Positions 20,291-28,045 of a stretch of DNA of 41,074 nucleotides are shown one piece after another (position 1 is the first letter of the stretch; the number at the start of each line of letters is the position of its first letter). The position numbers were made by a program, and so were the translations under genes. The notes under the pieces were generated by a model. The model ran no database searches. It worked only from the letters and a program-made list of their open reading frames with translations, and was not told the origin of the DNA. Source of the stretch: Chloroflexota bacterium (lineage in GTDB: Bacteria > Chloroflexota > UBA11872); NCBI GenBank assembly GCA_022825895.1, contig JAJDVX010000023.1:1-41074 (forward strand), read 5' to 3'.

Positions 20291-20453
20291 AGCACCCGTG
20301 TGAGCGTCCTCGTCTCCTCGCGGCCCGTGAACCCGGGAGACACTGACATGCAATAAGCCGTCATCTGGGGAAAGCCCAGACGTCACGTAACCGTAATCTG
20401 CAATGTGTACATTCAGTCTCGTCTCTCGACGCACTCGGCTACGGAGGAGAACA

Positions 20454-20933
20454 ATGCTAACGCGAGGCACGCGCATCTCGCTCGCGGTAATTGCGGGGGC
20501 CCTGGTCCTGATCGCGCTGACGCAAATTGTGAACTCCGTCAACGTGGCCATGCGCGTGATCACCTTCGCGACCACGACAAACACGGTCGAGCGCGATGTC
20601 GAGATTGAGGCCGAGCCGGTGGTCGCGGAAACCGTCATCCACCTCGAAGGCGAGGCCGGCGAGAGCAAGAACTTCACGCTCCGGCCCGGCGTCTGGGAAT
20701 TCCTCGGGTCGTCGGACGAGGCCTCGATCGCGATCACGAGCTACAACTCGGCCGCGAGTGCCACGTGGACGAGCTTCATGAACGTGCTGACCATCGTGGA
20801 TCCGGACGAATGGCCGAGAGCTCGGGAGTACGACAGCACGTTTCCCGGTGGCCCGCTGCGGCTTGAAGTCCGGGGCGACCGGGCTTGGTCGATCGACATT
20901 CGGCGGCTCTGGTGTCCGAGCGAGATCACATAG
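20454..20933 (+). CDS. Small signal-anchored protein, family member 2
   Basis: 159 residues from ATG at 20454, chosen because GGAGGAGAACA gives an excellent ribosome site; upstream in-frame codons are not needed. A hydrophobic helix (ISLAVIAGALVLIALTQIV, about 8-26) precedes a beta-rich outer domain with TLRPGVWEFLGS and a C-terminal RAWSIDIRRLWCP. The GVWEF and terminal Trp...CP landmarks relate it to the proteins at 20966-21439 and 9632-10102. The next gene starts 32 bp downstream with its own GAGGAGG, so the two form an operon. Probably exported and membrane-tethered; function unknown. Confidence 0.78.
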   Translation: MLTRGTRISLAVIAGALVLIALTQIVNSVNVAMRVITFATTTNTVERDVEIEAEPVVAETVIHLEGEAGESKNFTLRPGVWEFLGSSDEASIAITSYNSAASATWTSFMNVLTIVDPDEWPRAREYDSTFPGGPLRLEVRGDRAWSIDIRRLWCPSEIT

Positions 20934-20965
20934 CCCGGCCCGGCGGCTGATCGAGGAGGTCAACT

Positions 20966-21439
20966 ATGCAGGTGCTTGGAGCTCGAAGCACTCGAATTGC
21001 CATCATGGTCATGGCGGTGGCGACAGTGCTGATCGCAGCCGGCCAGTTCTGGTCGGCCTTTGGCGCGACTTACGCCGTGTTCTGGTACACGAACCCCAGC
21101 CTTGGCGAGAGCGACCTATCTCTATCGTCAGGGGTCACGGAACTCTGGACCGTGAACGGCACGGCCGGCGAGGAGGTCGTGATTGATATGGAGGCCGGGC
21201 TCTGGATCTTTGAACTGATCCGCCCCACGCCGGACCAGGAGGGCCTCGTGAGCGTGAACTATGACACGGCTCGGTCAGGAGGCAGTTGGTCCGGCGGCGA
21301 ATACCGGATCATCCTAGTAGGCCCCGGCCACACGGACTCTGACTACTTGACGATTCCCGAAGGCCAAGTGCGCCTTAGCGTCGACCCGCACATTGACTGG
21401 ACCATCCTGATCAAGCCAATCCCGTGTCCGTGCCCGTGA
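20966..21439 (+). CDS. Small signal-anchored protein, family member 3
   Basis: 157 residues with a GAGGAGG ribosome site. An N-terminal helix (IAIMVMAVATVLIAAGQFW, about 11-29) leads to a beta-rich domain carrying VTELWTVNGTAGEEV, MEAGLWIFELIRPTPDQEG and WTILIKPIPCPCP at the end. It is clearly related to 9632-10102 (VTELWTVNGEG; AAGVWTIELIQP; WTVLLEPVFCP). The two probably share a fold and location (outer face of the membrane), with sequence too diverged to be a recent duplication. No named family recognised. Confidence 0.8.
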   Translation: MQVLGARSTRIAIMVMAVATVLIAAGQFWSAFGATYAVFWYTNPSLGESDLSLSSGVTELWTVNGTAGEEVVIDMEAGLWIFELIRPTPDQEGLVSVNYDTARSGGSWSGGEYRIILVGPGHTDSDYLTIPEGQVRLSVDPHIDWTILIKPIPCPCP

Positions 21440-21678
21440 GCAGACGAGCGACCGGTGGCACGCTGGGGAGGAAGACCGACGATGGATGGACTCACGCTAA
21501 TGGCAGTCTCGCGAACCTCGCCTTGGCCCCCTATGCGCTGCTCACGGAAGCCGCCCGGGGGGTGTTCACCGCTACCGTTGCCCGCGCCAAGGGGCGCTCC
21601 AGTCGCTGGTGGGCCCGGATGGGGCTGCTGTTCGGTACGATCGCGCTGCTTGCGCTTCCTGATAGAGCCGATGCATAA
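21424..21678 (+). CDS. Possible small membrane protein overlapping the previous gene
   Basis: A GTG-started frame of 84 codons overlapping the stop of the previous gene by 16 bases. The second half has plausible coding character and one hydrophobic helix: ALAPYALLTEAARGVFTATV, then RMGLLFGTIALLALP. There is no good ribosome site and no known domain. It may be a real third operon member or chance. Confidence 0.3.
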   Translation: MSVPVSRRATGGTLGRKTDDGWTHANGSLANLALAPYALLTEAARGVFTATVARAKGRSSRWWARMGLLFGTIALLALPDRADA

Positions 21679-21680
21679 CC

Positions 21681-21860
21681 CCACGCGGGTGACCTCGAAG
21701 GTGGCGCTGGGCTTGGATCCCTCCCCGGTCATCTCCCCAAGAAACGTGTGCCAGACAGCGATACGTCCGCTCACGGCGTCGTCGACATACCCGCGGACCA
21801 CCGAACAGCTGTCGGCCCAAGCGTAGTCCCCGAGCGTCCTCCCGTGGGCGAACACGGCTA
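21681..21860 (-). pseudogene. Remnant of an unknown gene, paralogous to 11524-11690
   Basis: A minus frame reads GRTLGDYAWADSCSVVRGYV, DDAVSGRIAVWHTFLGEM and ATFEVTRVGLCIGS. It is open here but lacks a start and sensible ends, and matches a decayed copy near 11.6 kb. The nucleotide match includes CTCCCCA and GCGATNCGTCCGCTC. Family unknown. Confidence 0.4.
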
Positions 21861-21975
21861 TGTCGACATCTTTCCGATTGCTTGGAGCCCCAGAGCGAAC
21901 ACCGACTATGGGACGACCCTAAGTACATATTATGTGCTGACTCTCTGATCTGGTATTACTGATCCATACTCGCTG

Positions 21976-22662
21976 TCATGGCTCACCTAGGTAACCATTG
22001 TCAAGGAACGGCTGCGAGCATGGTGCTGCCCGCGATCGCTCTACCGAGACCGAAAGATATCGGAAACTGCCGTACGGCTTCCCAGGGAAGATGGAATACT
22101 CCTGCCAGCGAAGACGATAAGAGCCCTGTATCTCTATCGGTGATTCTCGACTGTTCATCGTTCCTGATCCGGTGCTAGTTGCCCACGCCAATGCTCCCGA
22201 GATGTCTCGCCCCTCGTGTACACGAAAATTGGCGTCCACCGTGTCCTTTCGCGTGGGGACCTTCCAGTATGAGGAGTCGTTGGTCAGCAACACCGCGTAG
22301 CCGGCATTGCACCGCCCCACCTTTGAACACATTAACTCAAGTCTCTCAATATCCCGGAGGAAGTCATACCGCCCTTGGTCTTGTGCGCCTTGATTGCGGA
22401 GGACAAATGACTCGTCGCCTTGCTCTGCTTCGAATCCCTGAGTTTTGTACTTCAATTCGATAGCTATTCACTCCACCGGAAGCCAGATGTCTAGGAACCT
22501 TCTCCGGCGCTCTATCTGCAAGACATCGACTTCCAATCTAATCTGGCTTTCCGGCATAGCCTGTTGAATACACCATGCCAGCGCGTGCTGAAAGTCTGCC
22601 TCTGAGTGAAACACCTTTCGTCTGTCCGCCAAGCTCGCCATAAGGCCGTCAAAGTCGAGCAC
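21976..22662 (-). pseudogene. PD-(D/E)xK-like nuclease gene interrupted by an in-frame TGA
   Basis: From GTG at 22662 the frame reads MLDFDGLMASLADRRKVFHS and DFQHALAWCIQQAMPESQIR to RRRRFLDIWLPVE, then TGA (22468-22470), and in the same frame at once continues IAIELKYKTQGFEAEQGDES to the true stop at 21976. Without the TGA it is one protein of about 228 residues. LDIW followed by IELK matches the D...ExK core of PD-(D/E)xK nucleases, so the stop falls between the two active-site strands. A single GGA-to-TGA change is the simplest cause. The gene starts just beyond the stop region of the zinc-ribbon gene (22664), which points to coupling. TGA serves as a normal stop in neighbouring genes, so recoding is unlikely. 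Confidence 0.7.
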
Positions 22663-22663
22663 G

Positions 22664-23788
22664 TCAACTCTTCCCCTGGCTCTCGTTCAACCATTCGTTA
22701 AGCCGTGCCCACTGACGCTTCTCTTGTTCGCGACGATCTTCCTGCCTTTCTTGTCGCTGCTTTTCCCGTTCTCGTTGTCGCATTTCCTCCTGCTCTAGTT
22801 GGTGCCGTCGATCTTTGTCCCGATTAACGAAGTAGCATCCGCCTTCTTCGCACCTGTGCGGGTAGAAGCACTGCCTGTCCGGGGTGTTCGGACACATGAC
22901 TCTCTCCGCTTCTTCCAGGCAGAATGGGCATTGTCTGGTGCCTCGATAGTCCATGTACTCGCCATGGGTCACGCAAAAGCGGGTGGCACAGGGGTCACAT
23001 GGTCCGTATGCCTTTCGCTCCTCCTTGTGCAAATTGAACCTGTCGTGATACGGGTCCGTGTATAGAAACCAGTTCCCTTGAATCCGATCGCACTTGGTGC
23101 AGACGTTGGCCAGGTACTTTCCTCCAACTGTGGCGCTGAATCTGCGCTCGAGTGTTACTCCGTTCTTCCGAGCGAACGCGATCTCATCCTTGGTGAAATC
23201 GTCTTGCTCAAGGCTCTCCCCGTCTTTGTCTCCCGTAGCGACGTTGACGTTCTGGCCGCACTTCCAGCAGTCCTTTGTGCTGATCGTTATCGTTCGCAGT
23301 GGTAGCGGTGCGCCACACTCCTTGCACTTGGGCTTTCGGCAAAGGAGGTTGTGGGCATCCACGACGATCCGACCTGCGGCGAGTTCCTGCAATCTCGTCT
23401 TGACGGTCAGAGACGCGTCCAAGGCTCTATTCCTTCTTCTCCCCGCGAACTCTCTCTCGGCCCTTAGATGGACTTCCACGACCTCGGTACGGTCACGCAG
23501 AGCCTGCTCGTGGACGGTCCCTTCAGGAGCATGGCTGTCTACCACTTCGATAAACCGCACAGCCTGGCCTTTCTCATTGAGCAGGCTGATGTCGGGGCGC
23601 ACTGTGCCAACGAGCTTCTCTCGACTGACGCTTGAAACTCCTTCTACGAGGTTTATCCTGAGTTCTTCGCTGCACTGGTTACATGCTGCTGTGGCTCCCA
23701 GATTTCCTCCCAGATTCGTTGTCACGAGTCGCTCGATGATTGACACCGCTTCGTCATGCGGGGTGCGATTTGGTGACTCTCGCGACAT
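22664..23788 (-). CDS. Multi-zinc-ribbon protein with CoiA/PD-(D/E)xK-like N-terminus
   Basis: 374 residues; ATG at 23788 is chosen because AAGGAGG lies 7 bases upstream, although the frame opens 7 codons earlier. The N-terminal part contains RPDISLLNEKGQAVRFIEVV (about 70-90), resembling the D...ExV strand pair of CoiA-like nuclease folds; a catalytic Lys is not obvious. At least five Cys pairs follow (CNQC; CKECGAPL with CWKCGQ; CTKCDR; CDPCATRFC; CPFC), suggesting several zinc ribbons. The C-terminus is a highly charged helix (EMRQREREKQRQERQEDRRE), probably a coiled coil. It overlaps the start region of the nuclease pseudogene downstream. The AT-richer composition differs from surrounding genes and suggests transfer. 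Nucleic-acid binding is likely; the role is unknown. Confidence 0.78.
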   Translation of the reverse strand: MSRESPNRTPHDEAVSIIERLVTTNLGGNLGATAACNQCSEELRINLVEGVSSVSREKLVGTVRPDISLLNEKGQAVRFIEVVDSHAPEGTVHEQALRDRTEVVEVHLRAEREFAGRRRNRALDASLTVKTRLQELAAGRIVVDAHNLLCRKPKCKECGAPLPLRTITISTKDCWKCGQNVNVATGDKDGESLEQDDFTKDEIAFARKNGVTLERRFSATVGGKYLANVCTKCDRIQGNWFLYTDPYHDRFNLHKEERKAYGPCDPCATRFCVTHGEYMDYRGTRQCPFCLEEAERVMCPNTPDRQCFYPHRCEEGGCYFVNRDKDRRHQLEQEEMRQREREKQRQERQEDRREQEKRQWARLNEWLNESQGKS

Positions 23789-23985
23789 CAAATCGCCTCC
23801 TTGCCACATTCGTCAACGAATGATGCCGGCCAGATACGGTCCAGTCTCATTCTTCTGCCACGAACGATAGTAGGTGGGGGCGTCGAGGATTTTTGCTGCC
23901 TGACGCTCAGCAAGGTGCAGCTGGTGCCGGCGCCGGAACCACCGCTAGAATCAGGCTGTTCGACAGTCCTCCGAGCCCCGCCGCG

Positions 23986-24168
23986 ATGCACTTAGGTCGT
24001 GCACTCGTTGGTGTCATGGGTGGCGGTGCGGCTGGTGCAACGATCGGCGCGATCGTAGCTGCCGTGCTTGGTGAGCAAGTCTCGGCTGGACCGGTGCCCA
24101 TCGCGTGTGCGATCACTGGCGCGATGATCGGCCTCGTCTGGGGCGCGAGTTCTAAGTCGTCCGACTGA
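23986..24168 (+). CDS. Small glycine-zipper membrane protein
   Basis: 60 residues from ATG at 23986: MHLGRALVGVMGGGAAGATI, then GAIVAAVLGEQVSAGPVPIA, a second hydrophobic stretch ITGAMIGLVWG and a polar tail. Two Gly/Ala-rich helices with GxxxG spacing suggest an oligomerising membrane peptide, as in glycine-zipper families. There is no strong ribosome site. It lies antisense to the tail of the gene at 23992-24723; one of the two ends is probably not real, and the low-complexity tail of the minus gene is the weaker. Confidence 0.5.
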   Translation: MHLGRALVGVMGGGAAGATIGAIVAAVLGEQVSAGPVPIACAITGAMIGLVWGASSKSSD

Positions 24169-24723
24169 CCGGATCGGTGGAGGGCCTGGCGACGCACGCA
24201 CCGCCAGGGCGTCCACATACGGTTGGAGCCAGTACGAATCGTCAGGCGCGCCGGCCGGCCGTTCCGCACGCTTGGCCACACCGATCACCGTCACGATGTC
24301 GCCGTATCGCAGCGGTTCGGTCCAGGTGATAGTCCAGCACTCCAGCCAGGTGATCGGTGGTTGGCCGCCCGACGCGGCACATAGTTCAAAGTCAACGCCT
24401 CCGACGCGATGATAAACACGCGTGACTTTGCCCGCCAGACAGAGCACGACGCGATCATCCGGCCAGTAGCCCAGAATCTGTTCCGTCTCCCAGGTCTGGC
24501 CATACGCCTCGGCACCAATACATGCGTCGAGCGCAGCACTCGCCCGCTGCCGTTCGGCAGATGGAGGCGGCCCGGGTTGCGAGCACATCCACGTGATCCA
24601 GATCGTAAGTCCAACCACGAACACGAGTGCCACAGCCACGGCCGGCGTGTTCCAGTGATGCGACGATCGCCTAGGGCCTGAACGTCGAGGGGACCCCGCC
24701 ACAATCGCCCCCATTCGTGCCAA
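23992..24723 (-). CDS. Signal-anchored protein of unknown function, possibly with a run-on tail
   Basis: 243 residues: a basic N-terminus, a membrane helix (AVAVALVFVVGLTIWITWMC, about 28-47), then a compact domain of about 130 residues with Cys positions and beta-strand-like stretches (VVLCLAGKVTRVYHR, WLECWTITWTEPLRYGDIVT, VIGVAKR). The phrase YGDIVTVIGVAK resembles an OB-fold strand. After about residue 178 the sequence turns into charged, low-quality residues (RTRAPDEADHRASDRTRDGH) antisense to the glycine-zipper gene, which suggests that the original stop was lost by a frameshift. The protein is probably exported and tethered. Unrecognised family. Confidence 0.6.
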   Translation of the reverse strand: MARMGAIVAGSPRRSGPRRSSHHWNTPAVAVALVFVVGLTIWITWMCSQPGPPPSAERQRASAALDACIGAEAYGQTWETEQILGYWPDDRVVLCLAGKVTRVYHRVGGVDFELCAASGGQPPITWLECWTITWTEPLRYGDIVTVIGVAKRAERPAGAPDDSYWLQPYVDALAVRASPGPPPIRSVGRLRTRAPDEADHRASDRTRDGHRSSRDLLTKHGSYDRADRCTSRTATHDTNECTT

Positions 24724-24800
24724 GCACCACCAGAATCAGTCTCGGCCAAACTAGGCTAACGATCAAATGGTTTGGATCCTTTATCATAAAATATCCATGC

Positions 24801-24842
24801 CCACTAGACGAGACTCGAAGTCCGCGACTCACAGCTTAGAAG
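24801..24842 (-). tRNA. Eroded tRNA 3' half, attachment-site remnant
   Basis: GACTCGAAGTCCGCGACTCACAG followed by CTTAGAAG corresponds position by position to GATTCGAACCTGCGACCCACGG-CTTAGAAG at 16687-16718. T-arm pairing is no longer complete. It is the oldest-looking tRNA-derived att trace still attached to its repeat. Confidence 0.6.
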
Positions 24843-24956
24843 TACCGCGGTGACACGCGCCCCTCGCGAGCCATCCCACACTTGTTACGGCCTCGAGGCC
24901 GATCTACAGGCCGTTGCCCCCTTTCAGGAACAATGGCTGGAGAATTCTACGTTAAT
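24835..24956 (-). repeat. Integration-unit repeat R4
   Basis: CTTAGAAGTACCGCGGTGAC through CACTTGTTAC to TTCTACGTTAATTC, then directly the 3' end of the intact HTH gene. It is near-identical to R1-R3. Confidence 0.82.
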
Positions 24957-25415
24957 TCACGGGGAATTCGAGGGAAAATCCGCCTGCGCCAGCGCCAGGA
25001 ACTCGCGGGTCACCGCCTCCACCGCCGGGCGCCGGTAGGCCGCCCACAAATGCTGGCGGCTGCGCAGGCCCAGCCGGGCCGCAATGGCGGTCATGGGATG
25101 CCCCTCGCAATACAGTTGCAGCGCCAGGACCTGCCGCGGGGTCAGGATTTCCGAGGCCCGCTCCGTGGCTTGCTGCAGCAGCGCCCGTGCGGCGCGCACG
25201 TCGCCAAAGGCACTGCGGCGAAAGCGCCGGCGGGCCAGCCGTTGCACGCCGGGCAGGCCGACCAGCGGCGAGTCGAGGAGGCGATAGCCGTCGGCGCGAT
25301 GGCGCAAGGCGTCGTCGACCCACCGGTAGTAGGCGGCGAAGGACCGACGGCCGCGGCGCGACGGGTGGTGCGCCCGTGGCCGTCCGGAGATCGGCGTGGC
25401 GGCGGCCTGCGGCAT
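24957..25415 (-). CDS. Small helix-turn-helix protein of the integration unit (intact copy)
   Basis: 152 residues from ATG at 25415. Another ATG lies 6 bases upstream, but the copy at 10866-11296 has lost that ATG while keeping this one behind AGGAGG, so the downstream start is favoured (GAAGG precedes it here). The N-terminal half is Arg-rich (RRGRRSFAAYYRWVDDALRH; RRFRRSAFGDVRAARALLQQ). The C-terminal half contains ILTPRQVLALQLYCEGHPMT and AIAARLGLRSRQHLWAAYRR, a sigma-region-4/LuxR-like HTH in which AIAARLG is the turn. A DNA-binding role is well supported; whether it acts as an excision factor, regulator or terminase-like protein is open. Its stop abuts repeat R4, and the same geometry is seen in three decayed copies. 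Confidence 0.8.
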   Translation of the reverse strand: MPQAAATPISGRPRAHHPSRRGRRSFAAYYRWVDDALRHRADGYRLLDSPLVGLPGVQRLARRRFRRSAFGDVRAARALLQQATERASEILTPRQVLALQLYCEGHPMTAIAARLGLRSRQHLWAAYRRPAVEAVTREFLALAQADFPSNSP

Positions 25416-25421
25416 CCGCAT

Positions 25422-25868
25422 CCTTCAGATACACGGCGGTTATGGTCTCAAGATGCCGGTGCCCGGAGCCAGCGGGAAGGCAGAATTCCGTATTCCTGCT
25501 CAACTGGCGCCCTGGACGCTCACCAAACGAGACAACGTTCGCCGATAGCCGCACGCGTGCGGTGCAACCCGAGAAGATTGAAGCTGACGACAACCTGTCT
25601 AGGGGCCACGTGCGCACTCCTACGACCTGCTGCGCTGCGAATGTCGGTCCTCTGAGGTCGACGGTGAACTGCCTGGCCTTTTGGACGACTGGTCGAATCG
25701 ACGACAGTCTCATTGGACTTGGCACCGCGAAGTGCCACGAGTCGCGCTCAAATTACCCAGGACAGGCTCTTGCCGCACGGCGAGAGCTTTCGAGCCCCTC
25801 TCGACTGCCGGTACTTTAGTGTCAAAGACGTTCACCTCCAGAGCCAGATTGGCGATGTTCTGAAGAGT
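25422..25868. other. Gene-free stretch
   Basis: Short overlapping frames without domain or ribosome site. It lies between the HTH gene and the DUF4917 gene. I see no clear structure. Confidence 0.45.
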
Positions 25869-26924
25869 CTAAACTGCGTCCCACACGTGAGCCGACTCAC
25901 TATCAAAAAAGCGAACCCGTAGCCGCCTTCGTCTTACTCTTCTGCGTGTCAGCACCTCGCGACGCCGCGAAACTAGATCAAATGCTCGTTCTTTGAGCTT
26001 CCTATTCGAATAACTTTCGGTATCACCATGGATGCCCACATAAACCACCCCTAACTCCACATTCTGGGCTATTGCGTTGCGAATATGCTCATCTTCATCA
26101 TCAAGGGAATGACCATAGACGAACAAGTCACCTTCTATGCCCTTGAATTCCAAGAACGCTCGGTAGAGGTATCCGCTACCTTGAATCCTTTCAGTCTTGT
26201 GCTCCGAAGATCCTTCAGAAATGACTAATGGATACTGTCTGTTATCTAGACCTGCCTTCACTTGTTCAATTATTCGGACTCCGGCTCCCGACCATGCAAG
26301 TTTACGGACGTCGCCACCTACCGTCGCAAGATGGAGAGCTCCATGAAGGAAATAGAGTGATCCCTTATCTTCATCCATTTTATCCCCGTGAAAGACAAGA
26401 TAATTTTCCCCGCCTGAAACTTGGCGTCCAAAGCCGTCCTCGAAGGTCATTTCTTCATCGCCAGACATGAGGGCCCAATAGACAAGTAGATCGTAGTTTG
26501 TTGTAAAAATCGTATCGAATTGATCCAAGAAGAGTCGGGCTGACTCTAGTTTACTCTCGCGAAATTCGGTGATTGCCGCCGGGTGAATGGAGGCAATAGA
26601 GTCTATCAGGGCCTCCTTAGTTGATTCATAGTCGTCCTTCATCTCGCTAAACTCGTCAACCAGACTCATCCCATAATGTTCGGCAAGCCAGATTCCGGTG
26701 TCTAGACGCTGTAGAACGGCTTCGAAGTTGGTCGTTCCGTATTCTTGAAACAACTCATCCACTTTTGACGGCAATTGGGCGTTTCGGGCTTGCTCATACA
26801 GATTCCCGTACGCGAATTGCTGGTGTGCTCCGATGCTGAATCCATTCCCTAGTAGTACATTTCGTGATCGACCATGATCCATTGCTTCGTCGATAGCTTC
26901 ATCGAAAGGCATAATCTCCGTCAT
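25869..26924 (-). CDS. DUF4917 / SIR2-fold protein, probable defence effector
   Basis: 351 residues from ATG at 26924; the frame is open to 27023 but family similarity begins at MPFDEAIDEA, so the upstream 33 codons are doubtful. SIR2-fold landmarks: RNVLLGNGFSIG (nucleotide-binding start), then FDTIFTTNYDLLVYWAL (TTNYD), FLHGALHL (HG) and PLVISEGSSEHK, with FVYGHSLDDEDEHI near the end. This pattern is that of DUF4917 proteins, a SIR2-like family; SIR2 domains in phage defence deplete NAD+. The C-terminus is very Arg-rich (RRREVLTRRRVRRRRLRVR). AT-richer than its surroundings. It stands alone between repeat R4 with its HTH gene and the diverged repeat at 27250, so it looks like cassette cargo. 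Catalysis and defence role are inferred. Confidence 0.82.
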   Translation of the reverse strand: MTEIMPFDEAIDEAMDHGRSRNVLLGNGFSIGAHQQFAYGNLYEQARNAQLPSKVDELFQEYGTTNFEAVLQRLDTGIWLAEHYGMSLVDEFSEMKDDYESTKEALIDSIASIHPAAITEFRESKLESARLFLDQFDTIFTTNYDLLVYWALMSGDEEMTFEDGFGRQVSGGENYLVFHGDKMDEDKGSLYFLHGALHLATVGGDVRKLAWSGAGVRIIEQVKAGLDNRQYPLVISEGSSEHKTERIQGSGYLYRAFLEFKGIEGDLFVYGHSLDDEDEHIRNAIAQNVELGVVYVGIHGDTESYSNRKLKERAFDLVSRRREVLTRRRVRRRRLRVRFFDSESAHVWDAV

Positions 26925-27249
26925 AAAAATTCGCCAGGACCTTGGTTGTTGCGCAAGGGAGTCTATCGCGATCCGTAGGAAATATGTTTGCCATGCATGC
27001 TCTGGCATCCTACCAATTTGCAATCATACAGCCTAGCGTGCTGTCGGCGAGTTGGATGATGCTTAGGTGCTGAAGCTTCCCGCGCCGTTCTCCCGGTACT
27101 GAAGTCAACGCCGACGGGGCTTGACGCTACTCCCTCATGAGTCCGAAATATTAGGGATTGATTGAGGTGGGGTGGATCCATGTCGTCAAGCAACCGCAGC
27201 GGAATTAAGGAGCTAGCAGAGCCGGGCAGACTCCCGTCGTCGGAGAGTG

Positions 27250-27400
27250 GCACCAATCCTGTTACATCGCTGCGGCCGAAGTGCATGCCATTGCCCCGTC
27301 CAGGAGCGCTAGCGTGGAGATTCTACTTCGACTCACGGAGAATCCCGACTGGGCCAATGAAAGAAACTCCCGCGTTTCAGCCTCCGCCTCACGAGACCGG
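27250..27400 (-). repeat. Diverged integration-unit repeat R5
   Basis: CCTGTTACATCGCTGCGGCC..GCCATTGCCCCGTCCAGGAGCG..GGAGATTCTACTTCGACTCACGG follows R1-R4 step by step with many substitutions, and is followed by an eroded version of the HTH gene end (GAAACTCCCGCGTTTCAGCC). No tRNA part is recognisable. Confidence 0.55.
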
Positions 27401-27495
27401 TATGTGGTGCGGAGGGCACTGGCTGCTGTGCACAACAAGCAATTCGGTGAGCAGGCGACGAGTAACGGGCCGGAGTCGGACTGCCAATTCTGAAG

Positions 27496-28045
27496 TCACG
27501 TGTTCTTGGTAAGAACGTCCACGTCTCGCGACATGGTGCACCGTAGGATGCGCCTGTCCCGAGATCGGCACCGCCTGGGATCGAGTCGTCCAAGATAGGC
27601 GGCCGTCGCCCCATCCCGGGTGCCCTTCAGCCAGGCCACCGGCAGACGAGTGCCGGAGTTCAGGGCCGCGAGAGTCCAGACGTCCCCGCGCCCCCTCTGG
27701 CCGCGCTCCGTCAGGGGAATGCGAAGTCCCCTCTGGGCGACGAAGCCCCATATTCCGTCAACCTGAATGGCCGCACAGGAGAGGTCACTAACCCGGCGGT
27801 GATGCTCCAGCAGGCAGGCTCGTCCGGCCTCCCAAACCAACTTCATTGGATTCTTGGGGTCAATGGTCGTGGTGCGGCTGACCGCCCGGATGGAAATGCC
27901 GTCGTTGAGGAGCTGGAGCATCTGGGCTCGGCGGTCGCGCCTCGACGGGCCCGAATGGCCTCGGCGCAGGCGGTGTATTCCACGCACGACTCGAATCAGT
28001 CCAGTTCCCGATTGAGGCGCCCGTAGTACTTGACGCCCTCCGATT
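27496..28045 (-). pseudogene. IS1-family-like transposase remnant
   Basis: The central frame reads MLQLLNDGISIRAVSRTT, KLVWEAGRACLLEHH, CAAIQVDGIWGFVAQRG and GDVWTLAALNSGTRLPVAWL, then GTRDGATAAYLGRL. This is the IS1-type transposase pattern (GxSIRAxAR HTH; xQVDEIWSFV with the first catalytic Asp; GDVWTWxAxDxxxxL; GxRD). The Glu after the first Asp is replaced by Gly, the upstream part (VKYYGRLNRELD then stop) is broken, and the downstream part shifts frame after YLGRL (DDSIPGGADLGTG). No terminal inverted repeats could be defined by eye. Confidence 0.7.

Noticed and set aside
22468..22470. TGA recoded as an amino acid (alternative code or selenocysteine)
   Set aside because: TGA ends neighbouring genes, no stem-loop typical of selenocysteine insertion was seen, and a single GGA-to-TGA change is simpler.
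10749..27400. R modules as a CRISPR array or an insertion sequence
   Set aside because: The modules are kilobases apart, about 110 bp long, lack a transposase and are tied to tRNA halves, so integration sites explain them better.
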